From positions 1,348,501-1,412,500 of the forward strand of contig CP019797.1 of the NCBI GenBank assembly GCA_002951995.1: a DNA stretch of 64,000 nt, written 5' to 3'. The notes under the pieces are model-generated. The model was not told the DNA's origin, ran no database searches, and was given only the letters and a program-made list of their open reading frames with translations. Below are positions 36,458 to 45,795 of this stretch, piece by piece; the stretch's first letter is position 1, and every line of letters starts with the position of its first letter. Made by a program: the position numbers and the translations under genes. This stretch comes from Stenotrophomonas acidaminiphila. GTDB lineage: Bacteria > Pseudomonadota > Gammaproteobacteria > Xanthomonadales > Xanthomonadaceae.

Positions 36458-37880
36458 TCAGTCCGGGGTGACGATGCGTCCGCGCAGCGAGTTGGTCAGC
36501 GCCTCGGTGATGACCACGTCCACGAACTGGCCGATCAGCCGCTTCGGGCCCGGGAAATTGACCGAGCGCATGTTCTCGGTCTTGCCGGTCAGCTCGTTGT
36601 CGTCCTTGCGCGAGGTGCCCTCCACCAGCACGGTCTGCACGCTGCCTACCATGTTCCTGGAGATGCCGGCGGCATATGCGTTGATGTGCGCCTGCAGGCG
36701 CGACAGGCGCGCGTGCTTCTCCGCCTCGGGGTGGTGTCCTCCAGGTCGGCGGCCGGGGTGCCGGGGCGGCGCGAGTAGATGAAGGAGAAGCTCTGGTCGA
36801 AGCCCACGTCCTCGATCAGCTTCATGGTCTTCTCGAAGTCGGCCTCGGTCTCGCCCGGAAAGCCGACGATGAAATCCGAACTGATCGAGATGTCCGGGCG
36901 TACCGCGCGCAGCTTGCGGATCTTGGCCTTGAACTCGAGCGCGGTGTAACCGCGCTTCATGGCGCTGAGCACGCGGTCGCTGCCGGCCTGTACCGGCAGG
37001 TGCAGGTAATTGGCCAGCTTGGGCACGTCGCGGTAGGCGTCCACCAGCGAGTCGCTGAACTCCAGCGGGTGCGAGGTGGTGAAGCGGATGCGGCCGATGC
37101 CGTCGATCTCGGCGATGGTGCGGATCAGCAGGCCGAGGTCGGCGAACTGGGTTTCTCCGTCCGAGCCAAGGCTCGAACTCGGGCCATCGCCGTAAGGCCC
37201 GCGATAGGCATTGACGTTCTGGCCGAGCAGGTTGATCTCGCGCACGCCCTGCGCGGCCAGCTGCGCGCACTCCACCACCACGTCCTCGAACGGGCGGCTG
37301 ACCTCGGTGCCGCGGGTATAGGGCACCACGCAGAACGAGCAGTACTTGGAACAGCCTTCCATGATCGACACGAACGCCGAAGGGCCTTCGGCGCGTGGCT
37401 CGGGCAGGCGGTCGAACTTTTCGATCTCGGGGAAGCTGATGTCGACTTGCGGGCGGTTCTGCTCGCGGCGGGCACGGATCAGCTCCGGTAGCCGGTGCAG
37501 GGTCTGCGGGCCGAACACCAGGTCCACGTACGGCGCGCGCTTGACGATGGCCTCGCCCTCCTGCGACGCCACGCAGCCACCGACGCCGATGATCACGTCA
37601 CGACCGCCGGCCTTGAGTTCCTTCCAGCGCCCGAGCTGGCTGAATACCTTCTCCTGCGCCTTCTCGCGGATGGAGCAGGTATTGACCAGCACCACGTCCG
37701 CCTCCTCGGGGTTGTCGGTCAGCTCCAGGCCCTCGGCCTGCGCCAGCACGTCGGCCATCTTGGCCGAGTCGTACTCGTTCATCTGGCAACCGTGGGTCTT
37801 GATGTAGAGCTTGCCGCGCGCCGGCGTGCCGGCGGCCGCGCCGCGGGCACCGGGCAGGGGGATCAATTCGGGGTGTTCAT
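36458..37880 (-). pseudogene. miaB: tRNA-2-methylthio-N6-dimethylallyladenosine synthase, frameshifted once or twice (probably base-calling deletions)
   Basis: A radical-SAM enzyme that methylthiolates i6A37 of tRNAs. The main frame has the UPF0004 Cys residues (THGCQMN, NTCSIRE, GGCVAS), the cluster motif [11 protein letters not shown] and [10 protein letters not shown]. It breaks at 36727 (a C is missing; repaired sequence reads [12 protein letters not shown]) and the TRAM end continues in another frame to 36458. The natural ATG at 37878-37880 (MNTP) is also out of frame unless one C is restored near 37869; otherwise a TTG at 37866 must serve. With both repairs the protein is 474 residues. 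Confidence 0.9.
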
Positions 37881-38086
37881 GTCGACGGAAGACACGGCGG
37901 AAACCGCCATGTTCGGCAGGGGGAGGCGGGCGTCCCGGGCATGGCGCTTATTCCAGACGGGTGGGCGGGCAGGCGGCGCTGGCGCCGCGGCGGGGGGCGA
38001 TTGTACCGGGGTTGCCGGTACCGGGCGTACCGGCGGCGGCCGGCAGTTGGCATTCCGGGCGCGAAACTGGGACACTTCCGCCCGCA

Positions 38087-38989
38087 ATGAAGACCGGACT
38101 GGGGATTGCTGGGGTATTGATCGCCGCGCTGACGGCTATGCCGGCCAGTGCCGGTACCCTGTACAAGTGCCTCGGTGCCGATGGCGTCTCCAACTACGTC
38201 AGCAAGCGCATCCGCGGAGCCAGCTGCAGCGTGGTCGGCAGCTACCGGCCGTCGGCCCGGCCGGCCAGCCGGCCACCGGCCGCCGCGCCCGCGGCCAGTG
38301 CCGGGGGCGCCACCACCGCGGACCGCCCCGCGCCCACCACGGTGACCGCCAGCGCAGCGCCCGCCACACCGGCGCCAGCGCCGGCGCCCGTCAGCCGCGC
38401 GCAGCGGGTGGTCAGCGGGCAGGTCTATACCTACATGAAGGACGGCGTGCGCCACTACACCAGCGCCCGTCCGGCGCAGGTCGCCAGCCTGGGCGAAGTA
38501 CGCACCATCCGCTACAGCTACATCGAGCGCTGCTATGCCTGCGGCGCCAACCCTGGCGTCAACTTCGGCACGGTGCGGCTCAACACCCAGGCCTATCGCG
38601 CCGAAATCGCCGCCGCGGCGCGCGAGTTCGGGGTCGAGGAGGCGGTGGTGCGCGCGGTGATCCATGCCGAGTCGGCGTTCAATCCCACTGCCTTGAGCCG
38701 CGCCGGCGCGCAGGGGCTGATGCAGCTGATGCCGGCCACCGCGCGCCGCTTCGGCGTGAGCGATGCCTACGACGCCAGCCAGAACATCCGCGGCGGCGTG
38801 CGCTACCTGTCGTGGCTGCTGCGCCGCTTCAACGGCGACCTGACGCTGGCCGCGGCCGGTTACAACGCCGGCGAGGGCGCGGTGGACCGGCACGGGGGCG
38901 TACCGCCCTACAACGAAACCCAGTATTACGTAAAGCGCGTGGCGCAGTTGGCCGACCGCTACCGTGGCGAGCTGGGTTCGCGCCAATGA
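38087..38989 (+). CDS. Lytic transglycosylase with DUF4124-like N-terminus
   Basis: 300 residues. A signal peptide (residues 1-22, ASA-GT) precedes a DUF4124-like segment (LYKCLGADGVSNYVSKR) and a Pro/Ala-rich linker (about residues 55-105). The C-terminal SLT domain (about 175-285) has the catalytic Glu in HAESAFNP, then GAQGLMQLMPATARRFGV and AAGYNAGEGAVDRHGGVPPYNETQ. It cleaves the MurNAc-GlcNAc bond of peptidoglycan in the periplasm. Divergent from miaB with about 200 bp between. Confidence 0.92.
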   Translation: MKTGLGIAGVLIAALTAMPASAGTLYKCLGADGVSNYVSKRIRGASCSVVGSYRPSARPASRPPAAAPAASAGGATTADRPAPTTVTASAAPATPAPAPAPVSRAQRVVSGQVYTYMKDGVRHYTSARPAQVASLGEVRTIRYSYIERCYACGANPGVNFGTVRLNTQAYRAEIAAAAREFGVEEAVVRAVIHAESAFNPTALSRAGAQGLMQLMPATARRFGVSDAYDASQNIRGGVRYLSWLLRRFNGDLTLAAAGYNAGEGAVDRHGGVPPYNETQYYVKRVAQLADRYRGELGSRQ

Positions 38990-39160
38990 ATGCTGTTCTT
39001 TTTTATTCCAGGAGCGCGTGACAAAAGTCATGGACTCGTGTTTCATCGCGTTGTGCGGCCGCTGAGCGTTCAGCTAAACTCGGGGAGATTCGATTCTGAG
39101 CGGTCCGGTTCCACCGGTCGCAGGCAGCCGCAAGCCACCTAATCAATATCGGAGGGCCGG

Positions 39161-39781
39161 ATGGCCAACGATGGGGTAAATGATCCAGTCAATGCCGGAC
39201 GCCGGCGCTTCCTGACCGCGACCACCGCCGTGGTCGGCGCAGTCGGGGCAGGTTTCGCAGCAGTTCCTTTCATCAAGTCATGGAATCCCAGTGCCAAGGC
39301 CCAGCTGGCCGGCGCACCGGTGAATGCCGACATCAGCGCGTTGCAGGAGGGGCAGCGCCTGGTCCTAGAGTGGCGAGGCCAGCCGATCTGGATCGTCAAG
39401 CGCTCCAAAGCGGTGCTCGAGGCGTTGCCGACGCTCGATGGCCGCCTGCGCGACCCCAAGTCCGAGAATGCGGACCAGCAGCCGGATTATGTGCGCAAGG
39501 CCAACCCGGAGCTGCGCTCGATCAAGCCGGAAATCTCGGTGCTGGTCGGCCTGTGCACCCACCTGGGCTGCTCGCCGGAAATGGCCGCCGAGATCAAGCC
39601 CGAGCCGTATGACCCGGAATGGAAGGGTGGCTACTTCTGCCCGTGCCACAAGTCGCGCTTCGACATGGCCGGACGCGTGTTCCAGGGCGTGCCGGCGCCG
39701 ACCAACCTGGTCGTGCCACCACATCACTACGCCGACGACAACACCATCGTCATCGGCGTCGATCCGAAGGGGGCGGCGTAA
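39161..39781 (+). CDS. petA: Ubiquinol-cytochrome c reductase, Rieske iron-sulfur subunit
   Basis: 206 residues. A twin-arginine motif (GRRRFLT) and one membrane anchor (about residues 18-37) precede the soluble Rieske domain, with cluster ligands in CTHLGC (about residues 127-132) and CPCHKS (about 160-165), and the Pro loop GVPAP. It passes electrons from ubiquinol to cytochrome c1 on the periplasmic side. First gene of petABC; GGAGG precedes the ATG. The petB start is 2 bp after its stop. Confidence 0.97.
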   Translation: MANDGVNDPVNAGRRRFLTATTAVVGAVGAGFAAVPFIKSWNPSAKAQLAGAPVNADISALQEGQRLVLEWRGQPIWIVKRSKAVLEALPTLDGRLRDPKSENADQQPDYVRKANPELRSIKPEISVLVGLCTHLGCSPEMAAEIKPEPYDPEWKGGYFCPCHKSRFDMAGRVFQGVPAPTNLVVPPHHYADDNTIVIGVDPKGAA

Positions 39782-39783
39782 TC

Positions 39784-41046
39784 ATGGCTGACAACATCCT
39801 CGTCCGCGCCGCCAATGGCGTGATGGGCTGGGTCAACGACCGCGCCCCCGCGCTGATGCCGATGTACCGGAAGCACATGTCCGAGTACTACGCGCCGAAG
39901 AACTTCAACATCTGGTACATCTTCGGCGTGCTGTCGATGGTGGTGCTGGTCAACCAGATCGTCACCGGCATCTTCCTCACCATGCATTACAAGACCAGCG
40001 CGGCGGAAGCCTTCGCCTCGGTCGAGTACATCATGCGCGACGTGGAGTGGGGCTGGCTGATCCGCTACATGCACAGCACCGGCGCCTCGCTGTTCTTCAT
40101 CGTCGTCTACCTGCACATGTTCCGCGGGCTGATGTACGGCTCCTACAAGAAGCCGCGCGAGCTGGTCTGGATCCTGGGCATGCTGATCTACCTGGCGCTG
40201 ATGGCCGAAGCCTTCATGGGCTACGTGCTGCCGTGGGGCCAGATGTCGTTCTGGGGCGCGAAGGTCATCATCTCGCTGTTCGGCGCGATCCCGGTGATCG
40301 GCAACGGCCTGACCGAGTGGATCATGGGCGACTACCTGCCGTCCGACGCCACCTTGAACCGCTTCTTCGCCCTGCACGTGATCGCGGTGCCGCTGGTGCT
40401 GCTGTTGCTGGTGGTGCTGCACCTGGGGGCGCTGCACGAGGTGGGCTCCAACAACCCCGACGGCGTGGAGATCAAGAAGGGCCCGAAGGGCAACCGCTGG
40501 TCGCCGACCGCGCCGGCCGATGGCGTGCCGTTCCATCCGTATTACACGGTGAAGGACACCTTCTACGTGTTCGCGATGATGGTCATCGCCGCCTTCATCA
40601 TCTTCTTCGCCCCGGCGTTTGGCGGCTGGTTCCTCGAGCACGACAACTTCACCGAGGCCAACAGCCTGGTGACCCCGGCGCACATCAAGCCGGTGTGGTA
40701 CTACACGCCGTACTACGCGATGCTGCGGGTGATCCCGCACAAGCTCAGCGGCGTGCTGGTGATGTTCGGTGCCATCGCGATCCTGTTCCTGGTGCCGTGG
40801 CTGGACCGCGCCAAGGTCAAGTCCTACCGCTACCGCGGCCTGCTGTCCAAGCTGCTGCTGTTCGGCTTCGCCATCAGCTTCGTGTGGCTGGGCAAGATCG
40901 GTGCGGGCCCGGGTACCGACCCGGTGGAGACCATCATCGGCCGTTTCCTGACCGCGTATTACTTCCTCTTCTTCCTGACCATGCCAGTGTGGACCAAGCT
41001 GGACAAGACCAAGCTGGTGCCGGAGCGGGTGACGACGCATGACTAA
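39784..41046 (+). CDS. petB: Cytochrome b of the bc1 complex
   Basis: 420 residues, eight membrane segments. Four haem-ligand His are visible: HSTGASLFFIVVYLHMFRG (two) in helix B and FFALHVIAVPLVLLLLVVLH (two) in helix D. The quinol-oxidation-site PEWY motif appears as PVWYYTPYYAMLR (PVWY), a common variant. It holds the two quinone sites of the complex in the inner membrane. Coding overlaps petC by 8 bases. Confidence 0.97.
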   Translation: MADNILVRAANGVMGWVNDRAPALMPMYRKHMSEYYAPKNFNIWYIFGVLSMVVLVNQIVTGIFLTMHYKTSAAEAFASVEYIMRDVEWGWLIRYMHSTGASLFFIVVYLHMFRGLMYGSYKKPRELVWILGMLIYLALMAEAFMGYVLPWGQMSFWGAKVIISLFGAIPVIGNGLTEWIMGDYLPSDATLNRFFALHVIAVPLVLLLLVVLHLGALHEVGSNNPDGVEIKKGPKGNRWSPTAPADGVPFHPYYTVKDTFYVFAMMVIAAFIIFFAPAFGGWFLEHDNFTEANSLVTPAHIKPVWYYTPYYAMLRVIPHKLSGVLVMFGAIAILFLVPWLDRAKVKSYRYRGLLSKLLLFGFAISFVWLGKIGAGPGTDPVETIIGRFLTAYYFLFFLTMPVWTKLDKTKLVPERVTTHD

Positions 41047-41782
41047 GAAATGGATTGCCTTGCTGGCATCGGCCGCTGCCGCGCTCCTGTTCTCGGCCAC
41101 CACCTTCGCCGCCACCGAAGGCGCGCTGCAGCAGGCCGGCAACGACCTGTCCGACCAGGCATCGCTGCAGCGTGGTGCGCAGGCCTACATGAACTACTGC
41201 TCGGGCTGCCATTCGCTGAAATACCTGCGTTACTCGCGCATGGCGTCGGACCTTGGCCTGACCGAGCAGCAGGTCATGGACAACCTGAACTTCACCGGTG
41301 CCAAGTTCGGTGAGCAGATCCATGTGGCCATGACCAAGGCGCAGGGCGAGAAGTGGTTCGGCAAGATGCCGCCGGACCTGAGCCTGATCGCGCGCGTGCG
41401 CCAGAGCGACTGGGTCTACACCTATCTCAAGTCGTTCTACCTGGACGAGTCGCGGCCGCTGGGCTGGAACAACAAGCTGTTCCCGAACGCCTCCATGCCC
41501 AATCCGCTGTGGGAGCTGCAGGGCCTGCAGCATGCCGAGTTCGGCGAGCCCGACGCGGCCGGCGAGCGGCACCCGGAGCGGCTGGTGGTGACCAGTCCGG
41601 GCAAGGTGACGCCGCAGGAGTACGACCAGACCGTGCGCGACATCACCAATTTCCTGGAGTACGCGGGCGAGCCGGCCGCACTCAAGCGCCAGAGCCTGGG
41701 CGTGTGGGTGGTGCTGTTCCTGGCGCTGCTCTCCTTCCTGGCTTACCTGCTCAAGAACGAGTACTGGACCGACGTGCATTGA
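41039..41782 (+). CDS. petC: Cytochrome c1 of the bc1 complex
   Basis: 247 residues. A signal peptide (residues 1-24, TFAA) leads into the haem-binding CSGCH (about residues 54-58); the sixth ligand Met is in the NASMPNPLWELQG region. A single C-terminal membrane anchor (about residues 222-240) ends with KNEYWTDVH. Overlaps petB and completes the petABC operon; it is followed 152 bp later by sspA, an order common in gamma- and betaproteobacteria. Confidence 0.96.
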   Translation: MTKKWIALLASAAAALLFSATTFAATEGALQQAGNDLSDQASLQRGAQAYMNYCSGCHSLKYLRYSRMASDLGLTEQQVMDNLNFTGAKFGEQIHVAMTKAQGEKWFGKMPPDLSLIARVRQSDWVYTYLKSFYLDESRPLGWNNKLFPNASMPNPLWELQGLQHAEFGEPDAAGERHPERLVVTSPGKVTPQEYDQTVRDITNFLEYAGEPAALKRQSLGVWVVLFLALLSFLAYLLKNEYWTDVH

Positions 41783-41934
41783 CGTGAGGGTGGGTCCCGG
41801 ACCGGTGCGGGGGCAGGTTCCCCGGCACTTGGCATCGGCACCGGCTGACTGCACACTCAGGGAAGGTGGCGACCGCGGGCGCTGGGCCCGCGGCGCCGTA
41901 AGGCTGGCGGATGCCGGCCCTTGGAGAGCCCTTG

Positions 41935-42570
41935 ATGGCGGCGAGTGTGCGCATGCGAAATACCCTGACGTTGTTCTCGGCCAATGACGATGTCCTGTGC
42001 CATCGGGTGCGGCTGGTACTGGCCGCGAAGGGCGTCACCTACGATCTGGTCCCGGTCGATCCACAGAATCCGCCGGAAGATCTCATCGACCTCAATCCCT
42101 ACCATTCGGTGCCGACCCTGGTCGAGCGCGAGCTGGTGCTCTATGCGGCCTCGGTGGTCAGCGAGTACCTGGACGAGCGCTACCCGCATCCACCGCTGAT
42201 GCCGGTGGACCCGTTGTCGCGGGCGCGCCTGCGCCTGGCGATGTTGCGCATCGAGCACGACTGGGTGCCCCAGGTGCAGGCGATCCAGCTGGGCAACAAG
42301 AGCCAGACCGAAGCCGCCCGCAAGCGGCTGAAGGAGCTGGTGGCGCAGTCGGTGCCGTTGTTCAAGGCATCCAAGTTCTTCCTCAATCCGGAAATGAGCC
42401 TTGCCGACTGCGCGATGGCGCCGATCATCTGGCGGCTCGAGGCACTGGGCATCGCGCTGCCCAAGGACGGCAAGGCCATCGAGGACTACGGCAACCGCAT
42501 CTTCCGCAACCCGGGTTTCATCCGCAGCCTCACCGAACAGGAAAAGAAGCTGCGCGACCTGCCGGCCTGA
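41935..42570 (+). CDS. sspA: Stringent starvation protein A (GST-fold RNA polymerase-associated protein)
   Basis: 211 residues with a thioredoxin-like N-terminal domain (LTLFSANDDVLCHRVRLVLAAKG) and a helical GST-like C-terminal domain. SspA binds RNA polymerase and helps express stationary-phase and acid-stress genes. The ATG at 41935 is preferred because GGAGAG lies 8 bases upstream; an earlier in-frame ATG at 41911 lacks this. It lies between petC and sspB, the usual neighbourhood. Confidence 0.95.
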   Translation: MAASVRMRNTLTLFSANDDVLCHRVRLVLAAKGVTYDLVPVDPQNPPEDLIDLNPYHSVPTLVERELVLYAASVVSEYLDERYPHPPLMPVDPLSRARLRLAMLRIEHDWVPQVQAIQLGNKSQTEAARKRLKELVAQSVPLFKASKFFLNPEMSLADCAMAPIIWRLEALGIALPKDGKAIEDYGNRIFRNPGFIRSLTEQEKKLRDLPA

Positions 42571-42646
42571 CGCATCTGCTGTATGCAGACTTATCGATCA
42601 CCGCCGCAGGGCGGTGACGGCACCCGATGCCGCGTACACTTGCCCC

Positions 42647-43084
42647 ATGAGTGAAGAATCTTTCCGCATGAGCAGCCATCGCCCCTACCTGTTGCGGGCG
42701 CTGGTGGAGTGGATCAACGACAACGGCATGACCCCGCACATCATGGTCGACGCCGGCGTGCCCGGCGTGCAGGTGCCGGCCAGCGCCGTAAAGGACGAGC
42801 GGGTCGTGCTGAACATCGCCGAGCGCGCGGTGATGCGGCTGCACATCGACAACGATGCGGTGAGTTTCACCGCGCGTTTTTCCGGCGTCAGCTTCCCGGT
42901 GAACGTGCCGATCGCCGCGGTGCTGGCGGTGTATGCGCGCGAAACCGGGCAGGGCATGGCTTTGCCCGATGACATTCCGGGCAATGATGGGCCGGAACCG
43001 CACGACGACGACACCTCGCCGCCCACGCCACCGGATCCGCCGCAGCCCTCGGGCAAGCGCCCGTTCCTGCGGGTCGTGAAATGA
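42647..43084 (+). CDS. sspB: ClpXP adaptor SspB (stringent starvation protein B)
   Basis: 145 residues. The folded domain (about residues 8-115; RPYLLRALVEWINDNGMTPHI and SFTARFSGVSFPVNVPI) binds ssrA-tagged proteins. It is followed by a flexible acidic, Pro-rich linker and the C-terminal ClpX-docking tail LRVVK, exactly as in known SspB. It delivers tagged peptides to ClpXP. An alternative start at 42668 (MSSHRPY) is possible. A strong terminator follows. Confidence 0.95.
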   Translation: MSEESFRMSSHRPYLLRALVEWINDNGMTPHIMVDAGVPGVQVPASAVKDERVVLNIAERAVMRLHIDNDAVSFTARFSGVSFPVNVPIAAVLAVYARETGQGMALPDDIPGNDGPEPHDDDTSPPTPPDPPQPSGKRPFLRVVK

Positions 43085-43088
43085 ACCC

Positions 43089-43117
43089 ACCGCCGCCGCC
43101 AGGCGGCGGTTTCGTTT
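43089..43117 (+). terminator. Intrinsic terminator after sspB
   Basis: ACCGCCGCC, loop GCCA, GGCGGCGGT followed by TTCGTTT: a perfect 9-bp GC-rich stem and a short T-rich tail starting 5 bp after the sspB stop. It would end petABC-sspAB or sspAB transcription. Confidence 0.8.
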
Positions 43118-43150
43118 GCATGGCAGTGCGGATCGCGCCGCGTGCCGGCG

Positions 43151-43498
43151 TCAGATGTCCTCCGCCTCGTCGCGCGGCTGCAGCATGCTGACCCGGGCGC
43201 TGGCCGGGCCGACGAAGGACACCAGCTGCCTGCCGCGCAGCACCATGCGCCCGCTATGGCGCTCGACGCCATCGTAGGAATAGTCGAAGCGGAAACTGCG
43301 CTCGAAGCCCAGCCAGCCGCTGGGCAGCCGGCACAGCCGCAGCCCGGTGGCATGCACGCTCTGGTCCAGCCACTGCACGTCCGCGGCCTGGCAGGCGTTG
43401 CGGCCCAGTTCGGTCGCGCGTTCGGCTGCGGCCCGGGACGCATCCCAGAAGGCATAGCCGATGGCGCCGAGGATCATCAGGATCAACAAGGTAGGCAT
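43151..43498 (-). CDS. DUF3301 domain membrane protein
   Basis: 115 residues with one N-terminal membrane segment (about residues 2-18, PTLLILMILGAIGYAFWDA) and a soluble domain with LGRNACQAADVQWLDQSV, LRLCRLPSGWLGFERSFRFDY and YDGVERHSGRMVL, the pattern of DUF3301. Function unknown. Convergent with sspB and lying between its terminator and the DUF2272 gene. Confidence 0.8.
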   Translation of the reverse strand: MPTLLILMILGAIGYAFWDASRAAAERATELGRNACQAADVQWLDQSVHATGLRLCRLPSGWLGFERSFRFDYSYDGVERHSGRMVLRGRQLVSFVGPASARVSMLQPRDEAEDI

Positions 43499-43605
43499 GG
43501 CGCCACTTTAGGCGGCCGCGCGCAAAAGCGGAACCACGCCCGATGCGATGGGTGGCGTGTGCCACGCGACGATCGCGGCGCGGGGCCGGGCGTGCGCCGG
43601 GCTGT

Positions 43606-44532
43606 TCAGCGCTCGCTGGCCGCCGCGTCCACCGACGTCGGCGCGGACGCTTCCACCAGCTTCAGCAGTGCCGCCCAGTCCTGGCGGTTGAAGTCGCACT
43701 CCTCCTCGCGGCCGGGCGAGCACGCGGGCTCCAGCGTCAACGGCTGCGGGTCGGCCGGCGCCGGCATGAGCAGGCGCCCGGTCCGGTCCAGCGGCAGCTT
43801 GCGCATCACCACCGCGTTGGCGACGTTGCCGCCTACCAGGTACAGGGTGTGGTCGCCGCCGGCATTGGCGGCCACGACCACTTCGCAGTGCGACTTCCAG
43901 CGGTCGGCGCCGCCGCCGTCCAGGGCCTGCGCCAGGCCCGCGTAGCTGAGCGGCCTGCTGCGCTCGCGCAGGAAGCACAGCAGGTCGCCGGGCGCGGGTT
44001 TTTCCTGCATCGGATCGGTGAGCCGGTAGGGCCGGGCGGCAGTGCCACCGCGGCGGGCGGCACGGATGTAGTCGATATGCCGGGGCGAACGGGCGAAGCC
44101 CGGCACGCCGGCACGCGTCATTACCCAGGAAACGAACGCGGCCGACCAGGGATTGTCGACCAGGAACGCACGGCAATCGTTATCGGTGGTGCGCTCGCCG
44201 GGCAGTGCCATGCAACTGCGGGCGCCGGGCAGGGCGGCCATCGGCGACAGCGTGCCGCTCTCGCGCCAGTAGCCGGCCACCCGCTGCCATGCGACCATGC
44301 CATCGTCGGCCAGGCTGCCGCTCTCGGCCTCGGTGATGGCGAGGCTGGCGATGCGCCCGTCGCGGTCGATGAAAGGGCGGTACCAGAGTCGGTGCTCGCC
44401 GCACGCGGCGCGGATGACCGCCTTGGCGGTTTCGCCCACGCCGTAGCGCGGCGGGATGTCACAGACTTCCACCGCCGCAGCTGGCAGGGCGGGCAATGAC
44501 AGCGCACAGCAGAGCAGGAAGCGGTGGGCCAC
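43606..44532 (-). CDS. DUF2272 domain exported protein
   Basis: 308 residues with a signal peptide (RFLLCCALSLPALPAAA, cleavage near residue 22). The body carries NPWSAAFVSWVMTRAGV, PGDLLCFLRERSRP and HCEVVVAANAGG, the Ser/Cys, Asp and His positions of the NlpC/P60-like DUF2272 family, suggesting a cell-wall or peptide amidase-like role, unproven. A GTG start at 44530-44532 is chosen because AAGGAAA stands 8 bases upstream and the signal peptide begins there. Downstream of nadC on the same strand. Confidence 0.8.
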   Translation of the reverse strand: MAHRFLLCCALSLPALPAAAVEVCDIPPRYGVGETAKAVIRAACGEHRLWYRPFIDRDGRIASLAITEAESGSLADDGMVAWQRVAGYWRESGTLSPMAALPGARSCMALPGERTTDNDCRAFLVDNPWSAAFVSWVMTRAGVPGFARSPRHIDYIRAARRGGTAARPYRLTDPMQEKPAPGDLLCFLRERSRPLSYAGLAQALDGGGADRWKSHCEVVVAANAGGDHTLYLVGGNVANAVVMRKLPLDRTGRLLMPAPADPQPLTLEPACSPGREEECDFNRQDWAALLKLVEASAPTSVDAAASER

Positions 44533-44594
44533 GGCGGGTTTCCTTCGGGCATGCCTGCGAGCCTCGCAGAGCCGAGCGTGGCGGTGCCGTGAAA

Positions 44595-45467
44595 TCAGCG
44601 CGGCGGTGGGCCCAGCTTCAGCGACAGGTCGATCGCCTGCACATGCTTGGTCAGTCCGCCGATGGAAACATAGTCGACCCCGTCCTCGGCGATCGCGCGC
44701 AGCCCGTCCAGGCCGACGCTGCCGGAAACCTCCAGTGGAATGCGCTTCGCGGGCGCTTGGCTGGCGGCGATGCGTACCGCATCGCGGCGCATGGCCGGGC
44801 TGAAGTCGTCGATCAGGATGCGGTCGCAACCGACGGCCAGCGCCTCTTCCAGCTGCGCCAGGTCCTCCACCTCGACCACCAGCGGCAGGGCCGGTTGCTG
44901 CGCGCGCGCGGCGCGTACCGCGGCGGTCAACGAGCCGGCGGCGCGGATGTGGTTCTCCTTCAGCATCACCATGTCGAACAGGCCGATGCGGTGGTTGTCG
45001 CCGCCGCCGCAGCGCACCGCGTACTTCTGCGCCAGGCGCAGGCCGGGCAGGGTCTTGCGGGTGTCGAGGATGCGCGTCCCGGTGCCGGCCACGGCCGCGA
45101 CATGGCGCGCGGTGGTGGTGGCGGTGGCCGACAGCGTCTGCATGAAATTCAGCGACGTGCGCTCGGCGCTGACCAGGGCGCGGCTGCGGCCCTGCAGCGT
45201 GGCCAGTACGGTGCCGGCAGCGACCTGCTCGCCCTCCCGCACCCGCCAGTCGATCCTGACCTGCGGATCGAGCGCGCGGTGGGTGGCGTCGAACCAGGGG
45301 CGGCCGGCGATCACCGCGTCCTGCTTGCACAGCAGGTAGGCGCAGTCGGCGGTATCGGGCAGCAGCGCGGCGGTGACGTCGCCGCTGCCGATGTCCTCAG
45401 CCAGGGCGCGGGCGACGTCGGCGTCGATCTGCTCCTGCGGCGGAGCGGCCGGCGGCTGCGGCAGCAT
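44595..45467 (-). CDS. nadC: Nicotinate-nucleotide pyrophosphorylase (carboxylating)
   Basis: 290 residues. Converts quinolinate and PRPP to nicotinate mononucleotide in NAD synthesis. Family motifs: AEDIGSGDVTAALLP, the active-site block TRKTLPGLRLAQKYAV and RCGGGDNHRIGLFDMVMLKENH, VVEVEDLAQLEEAL, and a final ISIGGLTKHV-like VSIGGLTKH. The ATG overlaps the stop of the Trm112-like gene (ATGA), so the two are co-translated. Confidence 0.95.
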   Translation of the reverse strand: MLPQPPAAPPQEQIDADVARALAEDIGSGDVTAALLPDTADCAYLLCKQDAVIAGRPWFDATHRALDPQVRIDWRVREGEQVAAGTVLATLQGRSRALVSAERTSLNFMQTLSATATTTARHVAAVAGTGTRILDTRKTLPGLRLAQKYAVRCGGGDNHRIGLFDMVMLKENHIRAAGSLTAAVRAARAQQPALPLVVEVEDLAQLEEALAVGCDRILIDDFSPAMRRDAVRIAASQAPAKRIPLEVSGSVGLDGLRAIAEDGVDYVSIGGLTKHVQAIDLSLKLGPPPR

Positions 45468-45736
45468 CACTTGCCCGGGAAACCGTCGATCTGCGCGGTG
45501 GCGATGGCCTCCTCGGGCAGCAGCACCGGGATGCCATCCTCGACCCGGAACACCTGCCTGCGGTCGCGGGTGACCAGCGCCTCGCGCAGCGGTTCTGCCT
45601 GCGCGCTGCCGTCGGCGCGGGTGACGCCGCCGGCGGCGATGGCGCGGTTCAGCGCTTCCAGTCCGGCACTGTCCAGCAGGGCCAGCGGCTGGCGGGTGTC
45701 GGGCGAGACGAGCAGGTCGAGCAGTTTGCGGTCCAT
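45467..45736 (-). CDS. Trm112-like (UPF0434/YcaR) small protein
   Basis: 89 residues. The N-terminus LLDLLVSPDTRQPLAL and C-terminal EDGIPVLLPEEA are the two conserved ends of Trm112/YcaR proteins; those with zinc have Cys residues where this protein has none (SPDTRQ). It is longer than the usual 60-65 residues because of an inserted middle. Trm112 proteins act as partners or chaperones of methyltransferases; the partner here is unknown. ATGA overlap with nadC. Confidence 0.85.
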   Translation of the reverse strand: MDRKLLDLLVSPDTRQPLALLDSAGLEALNRAIAAGGVTRADGSAQAEPLREALVTRDRRQVFRVEDGIPVLLPEEAIATAQIDGFPGK

Positions 45737-45795
45737 CGGGTCGTGGTCTTGCGTGGAAGATGGCTAGAATACGTCTTTGCAGCAGGTGACGGCCA

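Noticed and set aside
45770..45795. Sigma-70 promoter for purE
   Set aside because: TAGAAT resembles a -10 box, but no acceptable -35 hexamer lies at proper spacing, so it is not listed as a feature.
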